Below are positions 34,742-46,272 of a DNA stretch of 64,000 nucleotides, in pieces (position 1 is the first letter of the stretch; each line of letters begins with the position of its first letter). Where the stretch lies: assembly GCF_029962835.1 (NCBI RefSeq), contig NC_080583.1, positions 69,797,158 to 69,861,157 of the forward strand, in the 5' to 3' direction. The position numbers and the translations under genes are program-made. This DNA comes from Magnolia sinica (Eukaryota > Streptophyta > Magnoliopsida > Magnoliales > Magnoliaceae). The notes under the pieces are model-generated. The model saw only the letters and a list, made by a program, of their open reading frames with translations, had not been told where the DNA came from and searched no databases.

Positions 34742-36660
34742 GGATGACACAAAATATCAGCTTGATCTAGAGCTTGTGTGGGACCCACAGATCGGGGGCC
34801 TCACCATGATGTTATCAGCCATTAAACTTGTTCATAAGTTCACCCAAAACCTAGATGAAAGGGCCATTCAAATATCAGCTTGATTAGAGATCTACGGATC
34901 TCACCATGGGCCAACTTTGATTCTATATGTGATTTAAATTGTCCAAGTTGTGGACCCCATTGGGGTCCTCAAACACTTGCACACAACACACGTATTATAC
35001 ATATATTGTTAGTGTAAATTACAGATTTTACAATTTTTGTAAAAATAATTAAATAAACCAAAAATATAAGGACAAGATGAAGCACGTGTGATCACGCTTT
35101 CCTTAAAGCGTTATTCGCCCCATCTCAAAATGATTGAGAATGCTGATAAGTTGTAGCCAAACCGCTTCTAAGATACGGCGAGCCTGGGTGTGGTTCTACA
35201 TTCAACAAATACGAAGAACCACGAGTAGAACTCTGTATATGCAATTTTGTTTGGCAGATGAACAAAAGAAAAAAAAAATCCCATATTCAAAAAGAAGATT
35301 AGAAAATTTAGAGATTTAAACCACTATGTTGGTTTGTTTCTTAAGGTTTTCTAGCTAAGGTTTCATATGAACCTTGTTGACTGATCAGAGTACACGGAGG
35401 CACTATTTATATAGGCCATGGTTGCTGACTGTTTTGGTCCATGGTCATAGCTTTACATGACCGTTATATGACTGTTGATGAGAAACTAGCCGTTTTTGGC
35501 ACTTTCTCACCATTTTGCATGTGGGACAATAGCTGTCACATGCTAGCCGTTTAAATTCACTGGATAGCGGTTTTATGATTGTTGGGCTAGCCACATGCAA
35601 CAATTTCTGCATAGTAGCCACACTCGTCTTATTCAAACCAATCGCCCACTCCAGTCATCTAACCCAAATTCTATGTTGGATCGCAATTTGCACTCGTGAC
35701 CCATCTGCGACATTATACGCATGTGCGAAGTGCAAAGTGCGCGTTCCTCTACAACCACACTGTCTTACATGCCCACACCCTTGCACCAATCGCATGTAAA
35801 TCACGGTACTCCGTGTACCAACTAAGCAAATAATGAGGCATTCTACACCTCACATATAAACATTGTTTTTTCTTCTCTCCTATTCGATACAAGAGACTAT
35901 TCCCAAAAATGCCAAATATGCAAGTTTTTCAAACAAAACTTTTATTTCATATATGTATTTTTGTTATTAAAATATATTTTAATCAATAGTTTTTCACAAC
36001 AGTTATACTATATATTATATTATATATAAGAAAAACTTCAGCTGACGCTGCTACTGTCAGCGTGTGGCAACGCACGCTGAGTCATGCAGCGTCAAGTTGC
36101 ATTGCTGCCAACGGCTTGGGGCCATTATAGGCCTCCCACTTATTGTATGTGTTAAATCCACACTGTCTATCTATTATGCCACTTCATTTTAAGGCACAAT
36201 ACCAAAAATTAGACAGATCCAAATTTCAGGCGGCCGACGTACCACCTGAAACGGTGTTGAGGGTCACCACCGTTCAAGCATTCCTACGGGCTCAACATGA
36301 CGCATGTGGTTAACCCATGCCGTCCATTCATTATTCTAGATCATCTTAAGGCTGGGCCCAAAAGCAAGGCAGATCCAAGGCTCGGGTGGGCCACACTACA
36401 GGAAACAATGGGAATTGAACGCTTACGGTTGAAAATTTCTATGGGCCCAGCATGATGTATTTGTTCTATCTAAGCCGTCCATCTGATTTTCCGTTTCATT
36501 TTAAGGGATGAGCCCAAGTACGGAGCAGATACAAGTTTCAGTGGGCCATGCCGCAGGAAATAGTAGTGATGAATAACCACCGTTTAACCTTCTTACGTGC
36601 CACAGTAATGATTATTTACAATCCAACCTATTGACCAGTCATCCAAACCTGCTTTTATTT
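34742..36660. other. Gene-free stretch with dispersed MITE-like modules
   Basis: 34742-34990 carries a GTGGGACCCACAGAT / CACCATGATG module. 35000-36030 holds nothing I recognise. 36100-36640 contains three successive diverged modules of the form 'GGCCCA...TGATG or TGTATG...TCCACAC-GTCCATC...CATTTTAAGG...GCAGATCCAAG...GGGCCACAC', a dispersed family also seen at 46640-46800, 53440-53760 and 61910-62100. No protein-coding gene is supported. Confidence 0.5.
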
Positions 36661-36668
36661 TATAATAT

Positions 36669-36673
<5 letters not shown>

Positions 36674-36733
<60 letters not shown>
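36674..36733. repeat. (AT)n microsatellite
   Basis: About 29 AT dinucleotides following an imperfect TATAATATTATATT leader. Confidence 0.95.
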
Positions 36734-36734
<1 letters not shown>

Positions 36735-36750
36735 CAAAAGAAGTTCCAAC

Positions 36751-37165
36751 TAGAGCTGTGAGCTGTACACGAGTCCAACGGAGCTGTGCTGGACTCGACT
36801 GGGCCACTAGCTGACCTAACTCGAACTCTGCTCAGCTCAGTCCTCGAGCTTGACTAACCAGCCCGACTCAGTTTGGTTACAGCTTAGGCCAGCTCGAGCC
36901 GAGTTCGAGCCGAGATTGAGTTGGGCGGCATTTTCTCAAGTACATCGGGTGCACTTTCAATTTCTCACGGTATGTAAAACGGCAGCAGCAATTTACATGT
37001 ATTTCATCGAACACTCGTTAAGCAACATCAAATTAAAGATAAAATGGTATTTATTTCATATCTATACCTTTCTCACCACCAGCCGACACTTTGTTGAGTC
37101 ATTTCATCAAACACTTGGTGAGCCGACACTTTGTTGAGTCATTTCATCAAACACTTGGTGAGCAA
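36751..37165 (+). mobile_element. Truncated hAT-type MITE
   Basis: It starts TAGAGCTGTGAGCTGTACACGAG and matches the first ~350 bp of the complete hAT MITE at 61270-61774, including a CAAACACTTGGTGAG block. A 40-bp segment (CCGACACTTTGTTGAGTCAT...) is duplicated in tandem at about 37082-37162. The right half and its inverted terminus are missing, so no TSD can be paired. Confidence 0.7.
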
Positions 37166-38540
37166 CATACAGTGGTGACTGGACGCCTACCAATATTTAA
37201 AAAAGAAAAAGAAAAAGAAAGTCCTAGGGCTCACCATAATGTTTATTTGTCTCCTGACCAGCAGGTAGGGGGCCCGCCACGGATCCCACGTTAAGGTATA
37301 TATTATTTATATTCACGCCAACTATCCACGGACCCACCATGAGATGCATGTTGGGTTGGGCTGCAGGCTCACCTTGATGTATGTGTTCTATGTACAAGGT
37401 TGGGCACATCCCGTGACAAGTGTTGGGTTGATTGATGAGCTTGTCTTATAAACAATCTAGGTCCCATTTCTGGGCCCCACCAATGCATCCACACGGGCAT
37501 TAGAATAGTGAGCCGACTAGCTTGAGGCCCACCTTGGTCAAATGCCTTGTGATTCCATTAGGAACGGACTCTCTGGGCCAATAGTCCTTGTGACGTGTGT
37601 ATAGGCGCTAAATGGGCCCAGTTCAGCTCCAATGAAACAGCGCTAGGTGCTACAAGACTCGCAATGAAAGGGTAAAATGGTTATTTCATGTAGTGAATAT
37701 TTACTATTTTCACGGTATATCTACGCATGACATGGTCACGCGGTGCTTTTTTATTGGTACTAGATGAAGTACGTGCATGCAATGATATTCGAAATACATT
37801 CCATGTCCCCGGTAAACCTTCGTAGAAAAGCTTTTTCTACAACTCTCATTCACCATGTGGAGTAAAGGTTCCTCTGGCCAATGGCCCATTGCAAAGGTAA
37901 ATGATCTGTAAGTTTCTTTATTTCATGATTATTCAAGCCAATGGCCCCATTGCAAAGAAATTAAGGATCCAAGTTTTCTATTTCATGATTACAACAACAA
38001 TATCTTTTTGAAGTCAAGTGAATTTTGAGTTTATGAATCTATGAGTTGACGTGATTTGTCCCCAAATGTCTCTTCAAGAGAAGAATGCATTCGCCGGATT
38101 GTTTAGATGCTTGTATTTGAAATGCACAAATATCCAAATCATAAATATGTTGAAATTCAAATTAATTTGGAATCCTTGAATGTGTTTGGCAATATAATTA
38201 AAATAGACTACAATTCAAAATTTGTGTTTGGCAACATAAATTGTAAAACCATTGAAATTCTATAATATATTTGCTAGAGCCTGAATTGATTTGCTAAGTG
38301 AACCACATATGTATATTGAATTTGAACAATTAGACTTTTAGGGGGTGTTTGGATCGACCCTAAGTTATTTTAGATAAGCTACTTATGCTATAAATAACTT
38401 ATCTTATTTCTATTTATGTAACCGATAAATATGTTTGGTAACCAACATACTTTTCAATCAAAAAGTTGAAAAGCATGTCTGGTCTCCAAATATCATAAGC
38501 AATTATCCCTTAGTCTATTTGGCCCCCCTTACATCTATTA
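37166..38540. other. Gene-free stretch
   Basis: Contains a GGGCCCGCCACGG / CCACGGACCCACCATGAGATG module at about 37220-37400. A GGGGGTGTTTGGAT segment at 38341 looks like the terminal end of a DNA-transposon MITE, but its partner was not found. No gene is visible. Confidence 0.45.
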
Positions 38541-38544
38541 CCAT

Positions 38545-39020
38545 CCATCATGTGGGGCTAACCTTTGATGTAGACCATTCATTGTGTGAGCCCTACCTTT
38601 GATGTGGGCCATCCATTATATAGAGCCTACCTTCGATGTGGGCCATTCATCACTATAGCTCGAGTTTTAATGTGCACCATTCATTATGTATGACCTACCT
38701 TTGATGTTGGTCATCCATCAAATGGGGTCCACCATTAATGTTATTGTCCATCATGTAGGGCCCACTTTCAATATCCACTACCTATCATGTGGAGCCCATC
38801 TTTGATGTGGACTGTACATCATATGAGTCTCACCTTTGGTTGGGCCATCCACCATCCATGATTCAGGCCTGCCTTAGATATGAGCCGCTCATCATTGGGG
38901 CTGACCTTTGATGTGGTCCGTCCATCATGTGGGGCGAACCATTATTAATTGCCCATCATGTTGATCCCACTTTTGACGTGGACTATCCATCACGTGGGAC
39001 TCACCTTCAATTTTGGTTGC
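38545..39020. repeat. Degenerate minisatellite, ~36-40 bp unit
   Basis: About twelve imperfect copies of CATCATGTGGGGCC / CACCTTTGATGTGGGCCATC with substitutions and small indels. Both spacing and sequence are eroded. No long open frame spans it. Confidence 0.8.
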
Positions 39021-40350
39021 GTGCAGGGTTTGCCTTCGATATCAGTCCACAACACCAAATTTGCAAATTAAGAACGACTAAGTCTTTGATTTAGGAATGG
39101 TATTACGCTGTTCATAATTTGGAACGGTTTTCAACTGCTTTAAATCCATGCAGCCCATAGAAGGCTTTAATGGCGGACGTTGCTGTTCCCACTATTTTGT
39201 TGGTGTGTCTCACCTGAGTTTTGGATTTTCCTGATTTTTAGATTCCCATCCTATTGTTGTCTTTAAAAATAGATGGATGGAGTGGAATTGTCAGTCATCT
39301 TTATGGACCCCACACAGCCTCGGGCACAGAGATATCTCTTTGCCCAGGGTCACAGACAATCCGCTTCCGTTTCAGTTCACATGCATAAAGATATCTCTTC
39401 GGCTCTCTCACTCTTCTTGAAATGAGCAAGAGAGGGAGAATATTGTCTTCAAGGTCTTTTTTTCCCTAATCTCCCTGTCTGTACAATATCATTTCTTGAT
39501 TTCGGTTGAAAATGCTTGCACTTTCTTTCTTTTGTTCGTGTTTGCAGGCAATTTTTAGCTCGTTTTGATGTTCTGCTCAAACCCCTTTCGGAAATCGCAA
39601 TTTCTAACGGCTTCTAGCTGCAAATGCTACTTGAATCTCATTCGGTTTTGAGGCTGGAAGATGATTTTTGGTTCTTTTCAAGGTTGCTGGTCGAAATCCC
39701 TTTTGGAAATCGCTTTTCCCTGTATCCTGTGTGTTGAACAGGTTGAAATCAATTGCATGAGTGAAATGCTTGTTAAATCTCTTCCCTTTTTTTGTTAGAA
39801 AGATGACTTTTCTGACTTATTTAGTTTTTTCTCATGTACCATATCTATGGATGACGGGTGGTGATCCTTCATCCATACATATGGTACATGAGAAAGACTG
39901 TCAAACCGTCATCCATACATATGGTACATGAGAAAGACTGTCAAACCGTCTGAATAATAGTAAAGAACATGGACATTTATCATGTGTCAAATATTAAATG
40001 ATATATTGATTCTATTTTTCTAATTATTGGATGGTTGGAAGTAAAATAATGACCGGTCATATTCAATGGGTGAAGTAATTATAATTATTTGATCAATTTT
40101 ATTTTTGTATTTTGGTTTTTTGTGAAATAAATGTAACTTCTTTTTATTTATAAAAGTGTGAAAAACTAATATTGTAGGAAAATTAATTTTTGTGAAAAAG
40201 ACAAAAGTTGAAATTTTTTTTTTTTTATTTTTTTTTAAAAGTGCACTATAAGACTTATAAACTAAATTCGTCTGAAAATATGTATAGACGGTTGGGGTAA
40301 GAAGGAATTCATTAACTAGAAAGAAAGTGCCTATAAAGGGCCCTTAAATG
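39020..40350. other. Gene-free stretch with a short duplicated segment
   Basis: ATCCATACATATGGTACATG plus the following AGAAAGACTGTCAAACCGTC is present twice in tandem (about 39870-39950), with an inverted CATGTACCATAT..ATGGATGAC just before. 39380-39780 looks like leader or intron sequence (T-rich, a TTTGCAGGC acceptor-like site at about 39540), but no exon could be read from it. An AATCCGCTTCCGTTT end at 39358-39375 matches the terminus of the MULE-like element at 60686-61815. Confidence 0.45.

Positions 40351-40352
<2 letters not shown>

Positions 40353-40380
<28 letters not shown>
40353..40380. repeat. (TA)n microsatellite
   Basis: Fourteen TA dinucleotides. Confidence 0.95.
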
Positions 40381-40383
<3 letters not shown>

Positions 40384-40399
40384 ACTTGATTATAATGCA

Positions 40400-40540
40400 T
40401 CAAGTAATAAATATATAATAAAAGTGACATTCTTCTACTATTTCCATTCTTCTAGTCCTCTATCTTGTACCATTTCTTGTTGGTGTAAGAGTATTTGAGA
40501 GTATAAAAGGCCTTTTTACATACAATATGGTACCAGAGCT
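40400..40540 (+). mobile_element. Copia LTR 3' end with primer site (fragment)
   Basis: A T/C-rich tract (CTACTATTTCCATTCTTCTAG) leads to GAGTATAAAAGG, TTTTTACATACA and then TGGTACCAGAGCT at 40528-40540. The last of these is a copia initiator-Met primer site with one change. The left boundary is not resolved, and no gag is recognisable downstream (40541-41230 holds no gene). Confidence 0.55.
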
Positions 40541-41233
40541 AAAGATTAATTATATCCTTCCTATGATTTTTGGTGTTATCTTCTAACCGTTTACTAGCCA
40601 CCAAACAGCTAGTATAATCTAATATAGGATGTGCCTTTTGCAACACACGTGCCTGCTGAGTTCTTCATGGTGCGAGGATTTAAGGTAGGGATTGGTGAAA
40701 CTCATGGATTTCAAATTTATCCAATTAGGTTTTTGTCCAGGATTTACCAAATCCACACCTTGACGAGGCAAACCCAAATCCCTCGATGGAAAGGTACTAC
40801 TACTTCACGTGATTTTTGAGACAATGAAGACAGAAAATAGTCTGCATTGGAGGATTGGACAGGATCCTACGTATGCAAGATTCAGTCTATTCATCATAAT
40901 GGCCTATTAAATCTGCCTTTTTGGCAAAATTACCATGGCCCACTTGGGCATGAGAAAGATGGATGGTTCATAAAATATTACAAATGGTCCATATTCAACA
41001 TCGACATTGAGTCCAACAGATGGAAACTCTTTAAATATGCCATGGATTAAAAAAATAAAAATAAACATTAAAAAAAATAAAAATAAATTTAATTTAAATT
41101 TTTTTTTTTTTTTTAAAAGAAGGCAAACATCAGGTGAATATCAACTGTTGCTCGACTTTTTTCATTCTTCCCATACATGTGTAGCCCCATTGATGAGTTA
41201 ACTAGCTTGATTTTATGGCCATAGCCTGTTCAC

Positions 41234-42126
41234 TCAACACTTCTTTAACTTGATTGCTTCAATGAAATTGTTGAAATTCTTAAATGAAGATCCTCCTTCA
41301 GCGACATTCTCTTGGGCAGTTTGCTTGAGCTTTAAAGATCTTGCTCTTATATCCTCATCACCAAGTAATTCGTCAAGCTTTGCCTTCATCTCTTCTCTTG
41401 ATATGATCCCACTGGAATCGGGTTTCAGTTGCAACCCAACCTTCCAAATATCGGAAATGTATGTTTGGTTATAGAACTGATCAGCAAAATAAGGCCAACA
41501 CAGGAAAGGAACTCCATTGATCAGCCCCTCCATGGTCGAGTTCCACCCACAATGGGTCAGGAAGCAGGAAATCGAAGGGTGAGCCAGTACCTTTTGTTGA
41601 GGTGACCATCCAATAATTCGCCCACGACCTGCTACTCTGGCTTCAAAGCCATCCGGGTAAGCGTCTGATGATCCATCAGTGAGGTCTGGCCGCACTACCC
41701 ATAGGAATGAATGGTTAGAAAGTTCAAGTCCAAGTGCCAGTTCGTGGAATTGACGATGGTCCATGATAGTAAAGCTGCCAAAGGCGATGTAGACTACTGA
41801 GCAGGCAGGCTTTTTGTCGAGCCAGCTTAGGCAAGTGGAATCTTCTGGCCAGAAGTTCCCTTCGAGCCGCCCATGCCGTGTTCCTGGAAGAAAGGGGCCG
41901 ATGGGCAGAATGTTTGGAACCAAGTCAAAGGCAGACGGTTCGATCTCGTAGAATGAGTTGCAAAGAACCCAGTCGGCCAATTTGGTAGCTTGGGTGCATT
42001 CGTTTAAGAATCGGAAGATGGACTGTTGCGAGTGGCGGTCGCCGACCGTGGGCCACAGTAGGTGAGTGGTGTTGTATGCTGGCATGGTCGGGGAAAGCTT
42101 AATCATTTGCTGTTTCGTTGGAAATC
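41234..42126 (-). CDS. UGT83A-like: UGT copy 1, exon 2 (C-terminal UDP-sugar-binding domain)
   Basis: 296 codons open to a stop at 41234-41236. The exon starts FPTKQQMIKLSPTMP, continues through CNSFYEIEPSAFDLVPN (linker region) and VVYIAFGSFTIMD, then the PSPG box. That box runs from WSPQQKVLAHPSISCFLTHC, through GWNSTMEGLINGVPFLCW, to a final Asp-Gln. The last Gln is typical of UDP-glucose users. The C-terminal helix AQENVAEGGSSFKNFNNFIE is normal for the family. Length and motifs are complete, so this half shows no decay. Confidence 0.93.
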
Positions 42127-42873
42127 CTGCAAAATATGCAATCACTGTCTGGATCCATTACATGAGACTTCATTTTCTAGGGTTTTGATGCAATTGAGCC
42201 CTCCATCATAGCTATACCATGTCCAGCCATAGTTGGAGTAATCTGAATCATACGTACATATTAGAAATTAGGGCAGTACTAAACTCATCAAAGTGTGCCA
42301 CATGCACACAGAGTTAAGTGATCCACATTCGGACTTTTAGAGGGACAGGTACTCATAAATAGACCTGATCGGATGTTATTACGTGTACTATTCTAATTTC
42401 TCCACCCATTTAGAAATTGAGTTAGATTCAGGTCTGCTATTTTGAGGCTAGTTATAAAACTTACTTGGTTTATCATTTTGGACAAATTGTAACATCTATT
42501 ATAGTAATTATTCTGGAGTTTGCTAATTCTTATGCATGTAAGATAGCCTATTCACAACACAAATGTATGAAAGTTGCACATGGGTGTAATCCAATCCATC
42601 CATTCAAGTTCGCCCAACCACGTAAATGTCATTATTTGATGTGGACCTAACCTGAACCTGATCATTCGAGACCAAGGTTCAAAGATATGATGGGTAGCCG
42701 ACGGTTCAGATCAGTAAACAAAAAAAAGACCTGGAAGCGAAAGGACCAAGACACAACAAGACTCTAGGACTCCCAACTCTCTTGGAAACTCACTTCTGGG
42801 TCTAACTCATTTGACACTTGGGATGACTCATGGAGTCAACTCGATCACTCGAGTCAGCTAGATGCAACTATTC

Positions 42874-44113
42874 GGGCCTGATTTGTTTACCAAATACCAT
42901 TGTATAGTAATGTATATCCCTATATCGACCGTATACATCCAACAACTACTGATTATGGTCTGGCAAAGCCGTTTTTTAACAATATTTGGATATGTCATGA
43001 CTGACCTATCATTTATTTATTTATTTTTATTTTTATTTTTTTGACACACGCACCCAACACACCCCACCCACGCACACCATAGTGGGATTTTACCACCTAT
43101 GGGTCTCGAACCCAAGACCTCATGTTGAAACTCCTTAGAGTCTACCACTAAGGTAAGGACTCGAACCCACCAGTGGTTGTAGACATATGTTTGGATGTAG
43201 ACCGTGTACGTCATAATTAATCATGTTTGGATGTCGAATACTAATTTCTACTCTCTTTTTTTTTCTGGTGCATTTCTATGTACATAAACAACTTTATATC
43301 CGTATTTGGATATGGTCTGGACGTGAAGTAGATGAATAGCTCATTACGGCTATTGCCGCTTTGGTGGGATCTTTCTCCTTCCATCTTCTTCATCCATGGG
43401 TGAAAGGGTTGAAATGTAATTAAGAAAACTCTCTCCCTCTTCTGAAGATGGCATTGGAGATATGATGCAAGAAAGGGAGCATAGGGCTATTATTGTTTGG
43501 TAGCTAGATAAAAATACCCTTTGGTATTGAGGAATATAACAAGAATGCTGGTAGCCATTTGGGTTAACAATATAAAGGGAAAAAAAAAATGTAACTTACT
43601 AATATTTACAAAGCTAGGAATGTTTCTTGGTGGAATGGATGGAGACACCCCTCATTTTTTTTAGAAATATAACACGAAGAGAGATGCTTCAGTGCTGCTC
43701 CCATAGAGAAGAGGCAGCTAGGTGTGATGAAGGTAGTTGCCAGTGCACGGTCACCAACATGGAGGTGGAGGAGCAAAACCAGAATGGAACTCTCTCCATC
43801 TCTATAGAATATGATCCGTGAGATTAAGACAGAAAGCATCACTAATTTAATAGGAAGAGCTTGATGGATCATCTCTATTTCAATGCACATGAATGCACTA
43901 GACCCATTCAACGGTTACTTCTCTCGTAAGAGAGATACAATGGTAATTTGCGTTGGATTTAGCCAAGAGTCATTGATTTACATTGACGTGAGTAGGCTAT
44001 AAACGGGTGACTCAAATTCCTTGAAATTTGCATTCCATCCAAACATGTTTAAAAAGTAATAATGACCCATTTTACTATACATTACCATGGTATTTAGTAG
44101 TCCAAACATGCCC
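42874..44113. mobile_element. PIF/Harbinger-like non-autonomous DNA transposon in the UGT copy 1 intron
   Basis: The termini GGGCCTGATTTGTTTACCAA (42874) and the reverse complement of the right end, GGGCATGTTTGGACTACTAA, are imperfect inverted repeats; both continue with an ATACCAT..TAATG block. Flanking trinucleotides TTC and TTA give only a partial 3-bp TSD. It is about 1.24 kb with no transposase frame. Superfamily assignment rests on the GGGC.TGTTTGG terminus and could instead be hAT-like. Confidence 0.6.
43009..43175 (-). mobile_element. tRNA-derived SINE
   Basis: On the minus strand a TTAGTGGTAGACTC segment (box A-like) and GGGTTCGAGACCC (box B-like) lie about 40 bp apart, followed by a G/T-rich body (GGTGTGCGTGGGTGGGGTGTG) and an A-rich tail (plus strand TTTATTTATTTATTTTTATT at 43009-43040). 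This is the layout of an Au-like plant SINE transcribed by Pol III. It is nested inside the DNA transposon in the UGT intron. Confidence 0.65.
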
Positions 44114-44179
44114 TTAGTGACTCAATGAAGTCACTTGCTGAGCCAGCATGAATAAAACCATAATAAACTATGGTCTTAC

Positions 44180-44402
44180 CATCAGTGTCGATGATTCTTT
44201 CCTTGATCAGCTTAGGAACATGCAACAATAAGGCATAAAGGCCCACTAGTACAGTCCAAACTGTAGCTCCTCGGATCCCCATCTTCACAACAACTTCCAT
44301 AGCCCATCCCATTGTCCCATCTGCAATGATGCATGTGATCTTATCATGATCAGACTCATTGATCTTATGAATCAGTGCTTCTATTCCACGAGGCATGACA
44401 TG
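44180..44402 (-). CDS. UGT83A-like: UGT copy 1, exon 1, downstream part
   Basis: It reads HVMPRGIEALIHKINESDHD, then ITCIIADGTMGW with the Asp that partners the catalytic His, then KMGIRGATVWTVLVGLYALL and HVPKLIKERIIDTDG up to the splice donor at 44180. Upstream it runs into the LTR through one copy of the TAAAA duplication (44403-44407). Without a promoter of its own it would need read-through from the LTR or from exon 1a. Confidence 0.88.
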
Positions 44403-44407
44403 TAAAA

Positions 44408-45027
44408 TGTTGTAATCGGATGTCCTGAATTTGTATTTCCCACGCTGCTCGACCAGTCGAGGGAGCTGCTCGACTGGTCGAGGGGGTTGCTCGACCAGTC
44501 GAGGACAACTCGACTCGAAGTCCAACATGTTATCCTTTTAGGTGTCCGTGGTGCTCGACCAGTCGAGGCCTAGGCTCGACCGGTCGAGGTTTCCCTTTGG
44601 CCAGTCAAGGACCTGGCTCGACTAGTCGAGGATTATGCAGATTTTGTACGGATTTTGTGTGGACTGCGTAAATTTGATGCGGTTTCGCAGAGATGCGGAA
44701 TGAGAGTTTCCTAAAATATAACTAGGGGTCCCTAGGATTATTCTTGGGCATGTTAAGGCTTTCTAAAGGGGTTACAAGGGTTCCTAAAAGGGTTTTAGAG
44801 TTTTTAAAGGGTGTAGGAATGGTGAGATTCGAGGTTGTTCAAATCGGGTAAGTCCTTTCTCTTTATAATTTATGCTTTCATAGTGGAATTCTGTCGCTTT
44901 GTGCCGTGGCTTTTTCCTGAAAGGGTTTTCCATGTTAAATATGTGTTTTCTCTTGTGTTTTCTTGGTGCCATTGGATTGCTATCCGAGATCTTGATTTAT
45001 GTGATTCCGCAGCACAAATCCCCAACA
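44408..45027 (-). mobile_element. Solo LTR in UGT copy 1 exon 1, TSD TAAAA
   Basis: On the plus strand it starts TGTTGTAATCGG and ends GCACAAATCCCCAACA, flanked by identical TAAAA duplications (44403-44407, 45028-45032). The length is 620 bp and there is no internal domain. It holds at least five CTCGACYRGTCGAG palindromes at 44440-44640, as in the copia LTRs elsewhere in the window, although the rest of the sequence differs. It breaks the UGT frame after the residues KLCESIL. Confidence 0.93.
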
Positions 45028-45294
45028 TAAAATACTTTCACATAGCTTGCCCACCGCCTTCCGGTCTTCGTCTGGTCCCATCCCATTTGGGATCGCAACA
45101 AGACGGATCTTCTTGTGCACTTCGCCCATCTTCGGCAGCGCAGCCACAACGCCGGCATGATTGAACTCGGTGTTCACGAATGTGATCCTGAACCCACGGT
45201 CCATTAAGTAATGAGAGAGCTCCATGAAGGGTATGACATGACCTTGCCCTGGGTGTGGCATGACTAGAGCGTGTGGTTTTTCCATCACCAACAA
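45028..45294 (-). CDS. UGT83A-like: UGT copy 1, exon 1, upstream part (N-terminal acceptor domain)
   Basis: It starts MLVMEKPHALVMPHPGQGHV and contains PFMELSHYLMDRGFRITFVN and TEFNHAGVVAALPK, the usual start of UGT83A-type proteins with the catalytic His of the GHVIP motif. After KLCESIL the frame enters the LTR and stops soon after, giving a truncated product of about 104 residues. Confidence 0.9.
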
Positions 45295-45332
45295 CCCTCT
45301 GTAATTAAGTAGAACCTCTCATGTTCCTCATG

Positions 45333-45341
45333 CTACTTATC
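45333..45341 (-). promoter_or_regulatory. Decayed TATA position of UGT copy 1
   Basis: The minus strand reads CAAGATAAGTAG about 40-45 bp before the start codon, where copy 2 has CAATATAAGTAG. The TATAAG core is GATAAG here. Copy 1 may therefore have a weakened core promoter. Confidence 0.45.
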
Positions 45342-45567
45342 TTGGGGGTTTGGGTTTGGTAGCTGATATCTAATGCAAAGAGTGAGTGTCTACAAGTCAT
45401 AGCTGACAGAGACCAAATAACTTATAATGTGTGATTGGATGCAATACCATCTCCTCTCACTATCATCAACGTCCTTGAATTGTCAAGTCCTTTTGGTTTA
45501 AATTACTGAGGATAGACCGACGAGCCCTAAGATTACACGGATTTTCACCATCTTTATTTGAGAACAC

Positions 45568-46267
45568 TGATGTAGAGCAAGTCACAGACATTTTCATCGT
45601 CGAGATGGATAAAAAAAGACCCGGTCAACGACAGAAGTGATCCGGACCGTCAAACCTTAAATCAGACGTATCTCACAATCCGGAATGTGCTATTCGACGT
45701 ACCATATATGATTTTGGGGTAGGACGAGCTACTTTAGTCACCAAACCCTACTATTCTAGGTTGCCCACACCAAATTTAGGAAATACCATCAGATCGATGG
45801 TCAAAATCCCGCTTTATTTTCGTTTTTACTATTTAGTAAGTTTTAGTTTGAGTATAACTCTTTATCCGTTGGGCTTTAGGAGTTGTGCCTAACATGAAAA
45901 GTGCTTAGAATAATTAGGAGAACATTATGGTTCAAACAAATAGGAAACTTACTATTTTTGGCGGAAAACCATGCACACTAGTAGACATCACAACTGTCTA
46001 GTAAGTCGCGATTTCTAGGAGTTTTAATTGTAGTTTGATTCTGAAACTTCTCTCATGGCTTAGTATCCCTATTTAAAGGGTCATGAACTCGTTTATTTCA
46101 TTCATCAATCAAATTAAGAATTTTATAGAATTTATTTTCTATTTTCCTTGCTTTTTCTTGGTGGATTCGAGAAGTCTCTGTGAGGAGTCTAGAGAAGCTC
46201 TGTGGTTTCGAAGTAGTTATCCTTGAGGAAGATGGTGATCGACCTCATCATGTTCATCCCTGCGTCA
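45568..46267 (+). mobile_element. Gypsy (Reina-like) solo LTR, TSD AACAC
   Basis: It starts TGATGTAGAGCAAGTCACAG and ends CATGTTCATCCCTGCGTCA, flanked by AACAC at 45563-45567 and 46268-46272. It is 700 bp and homologous, in opposite orientation, to the LTR at 52214-52944. It lies about 275 bp upstream of UGT copy 1. Confidence 0.93.
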
Positions 46268-46272
46268 AACAC

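Larger units (their letters stand above)
41234..45294 (-). pseudogene. UGT83A-like: UGT83A-type UDP-glycosyltransferase, copy 1, exon 1 split by a solo LTR
   Basis: A family-1 plant UGT with two exons on the minus strand. Exon 1 begins at 45294, is interrupted by a 620-bp LTR (44408-45027), and ends at a GATG|GTAAGACC donor at 44180. The intron is 44179-42127, and exon 2 runs 42126-41234 from a TTTTGCAG acceptor. The splice is phase 1, as in UGT83A1. Exon 1 keeps the catalytic His in GQGHVIPFMELS and the IIAD Asp; exon 2 keeps the full PSPG sugar-donor box. These enzymes glucosylate small molecules from UDP-glucose in the cytosol; the acceptor cannot be told from sequence. Apart from the LTR no stop or frameshift is seen, so disruption looks comparatively recent. 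The ATG at 45294 (or 45285) matches the start of copy 2. Together with copy 2 it forms a head-to-tail tandem pair. Confidence 0.88.

Noticed and set aside
39380-39790. Possible 5' UTR or exon-intron junction (TTTGCAGGC)
   Set aside because: No open frame or known protein follows; a single acceptor-like site is not enough.
45295-45567. A conserved promoter shared by both UGT copies
   Set aside because: Only the short TATA-proximal region (about 45 bp) aligns; further upstream the two copies carry different transposons.
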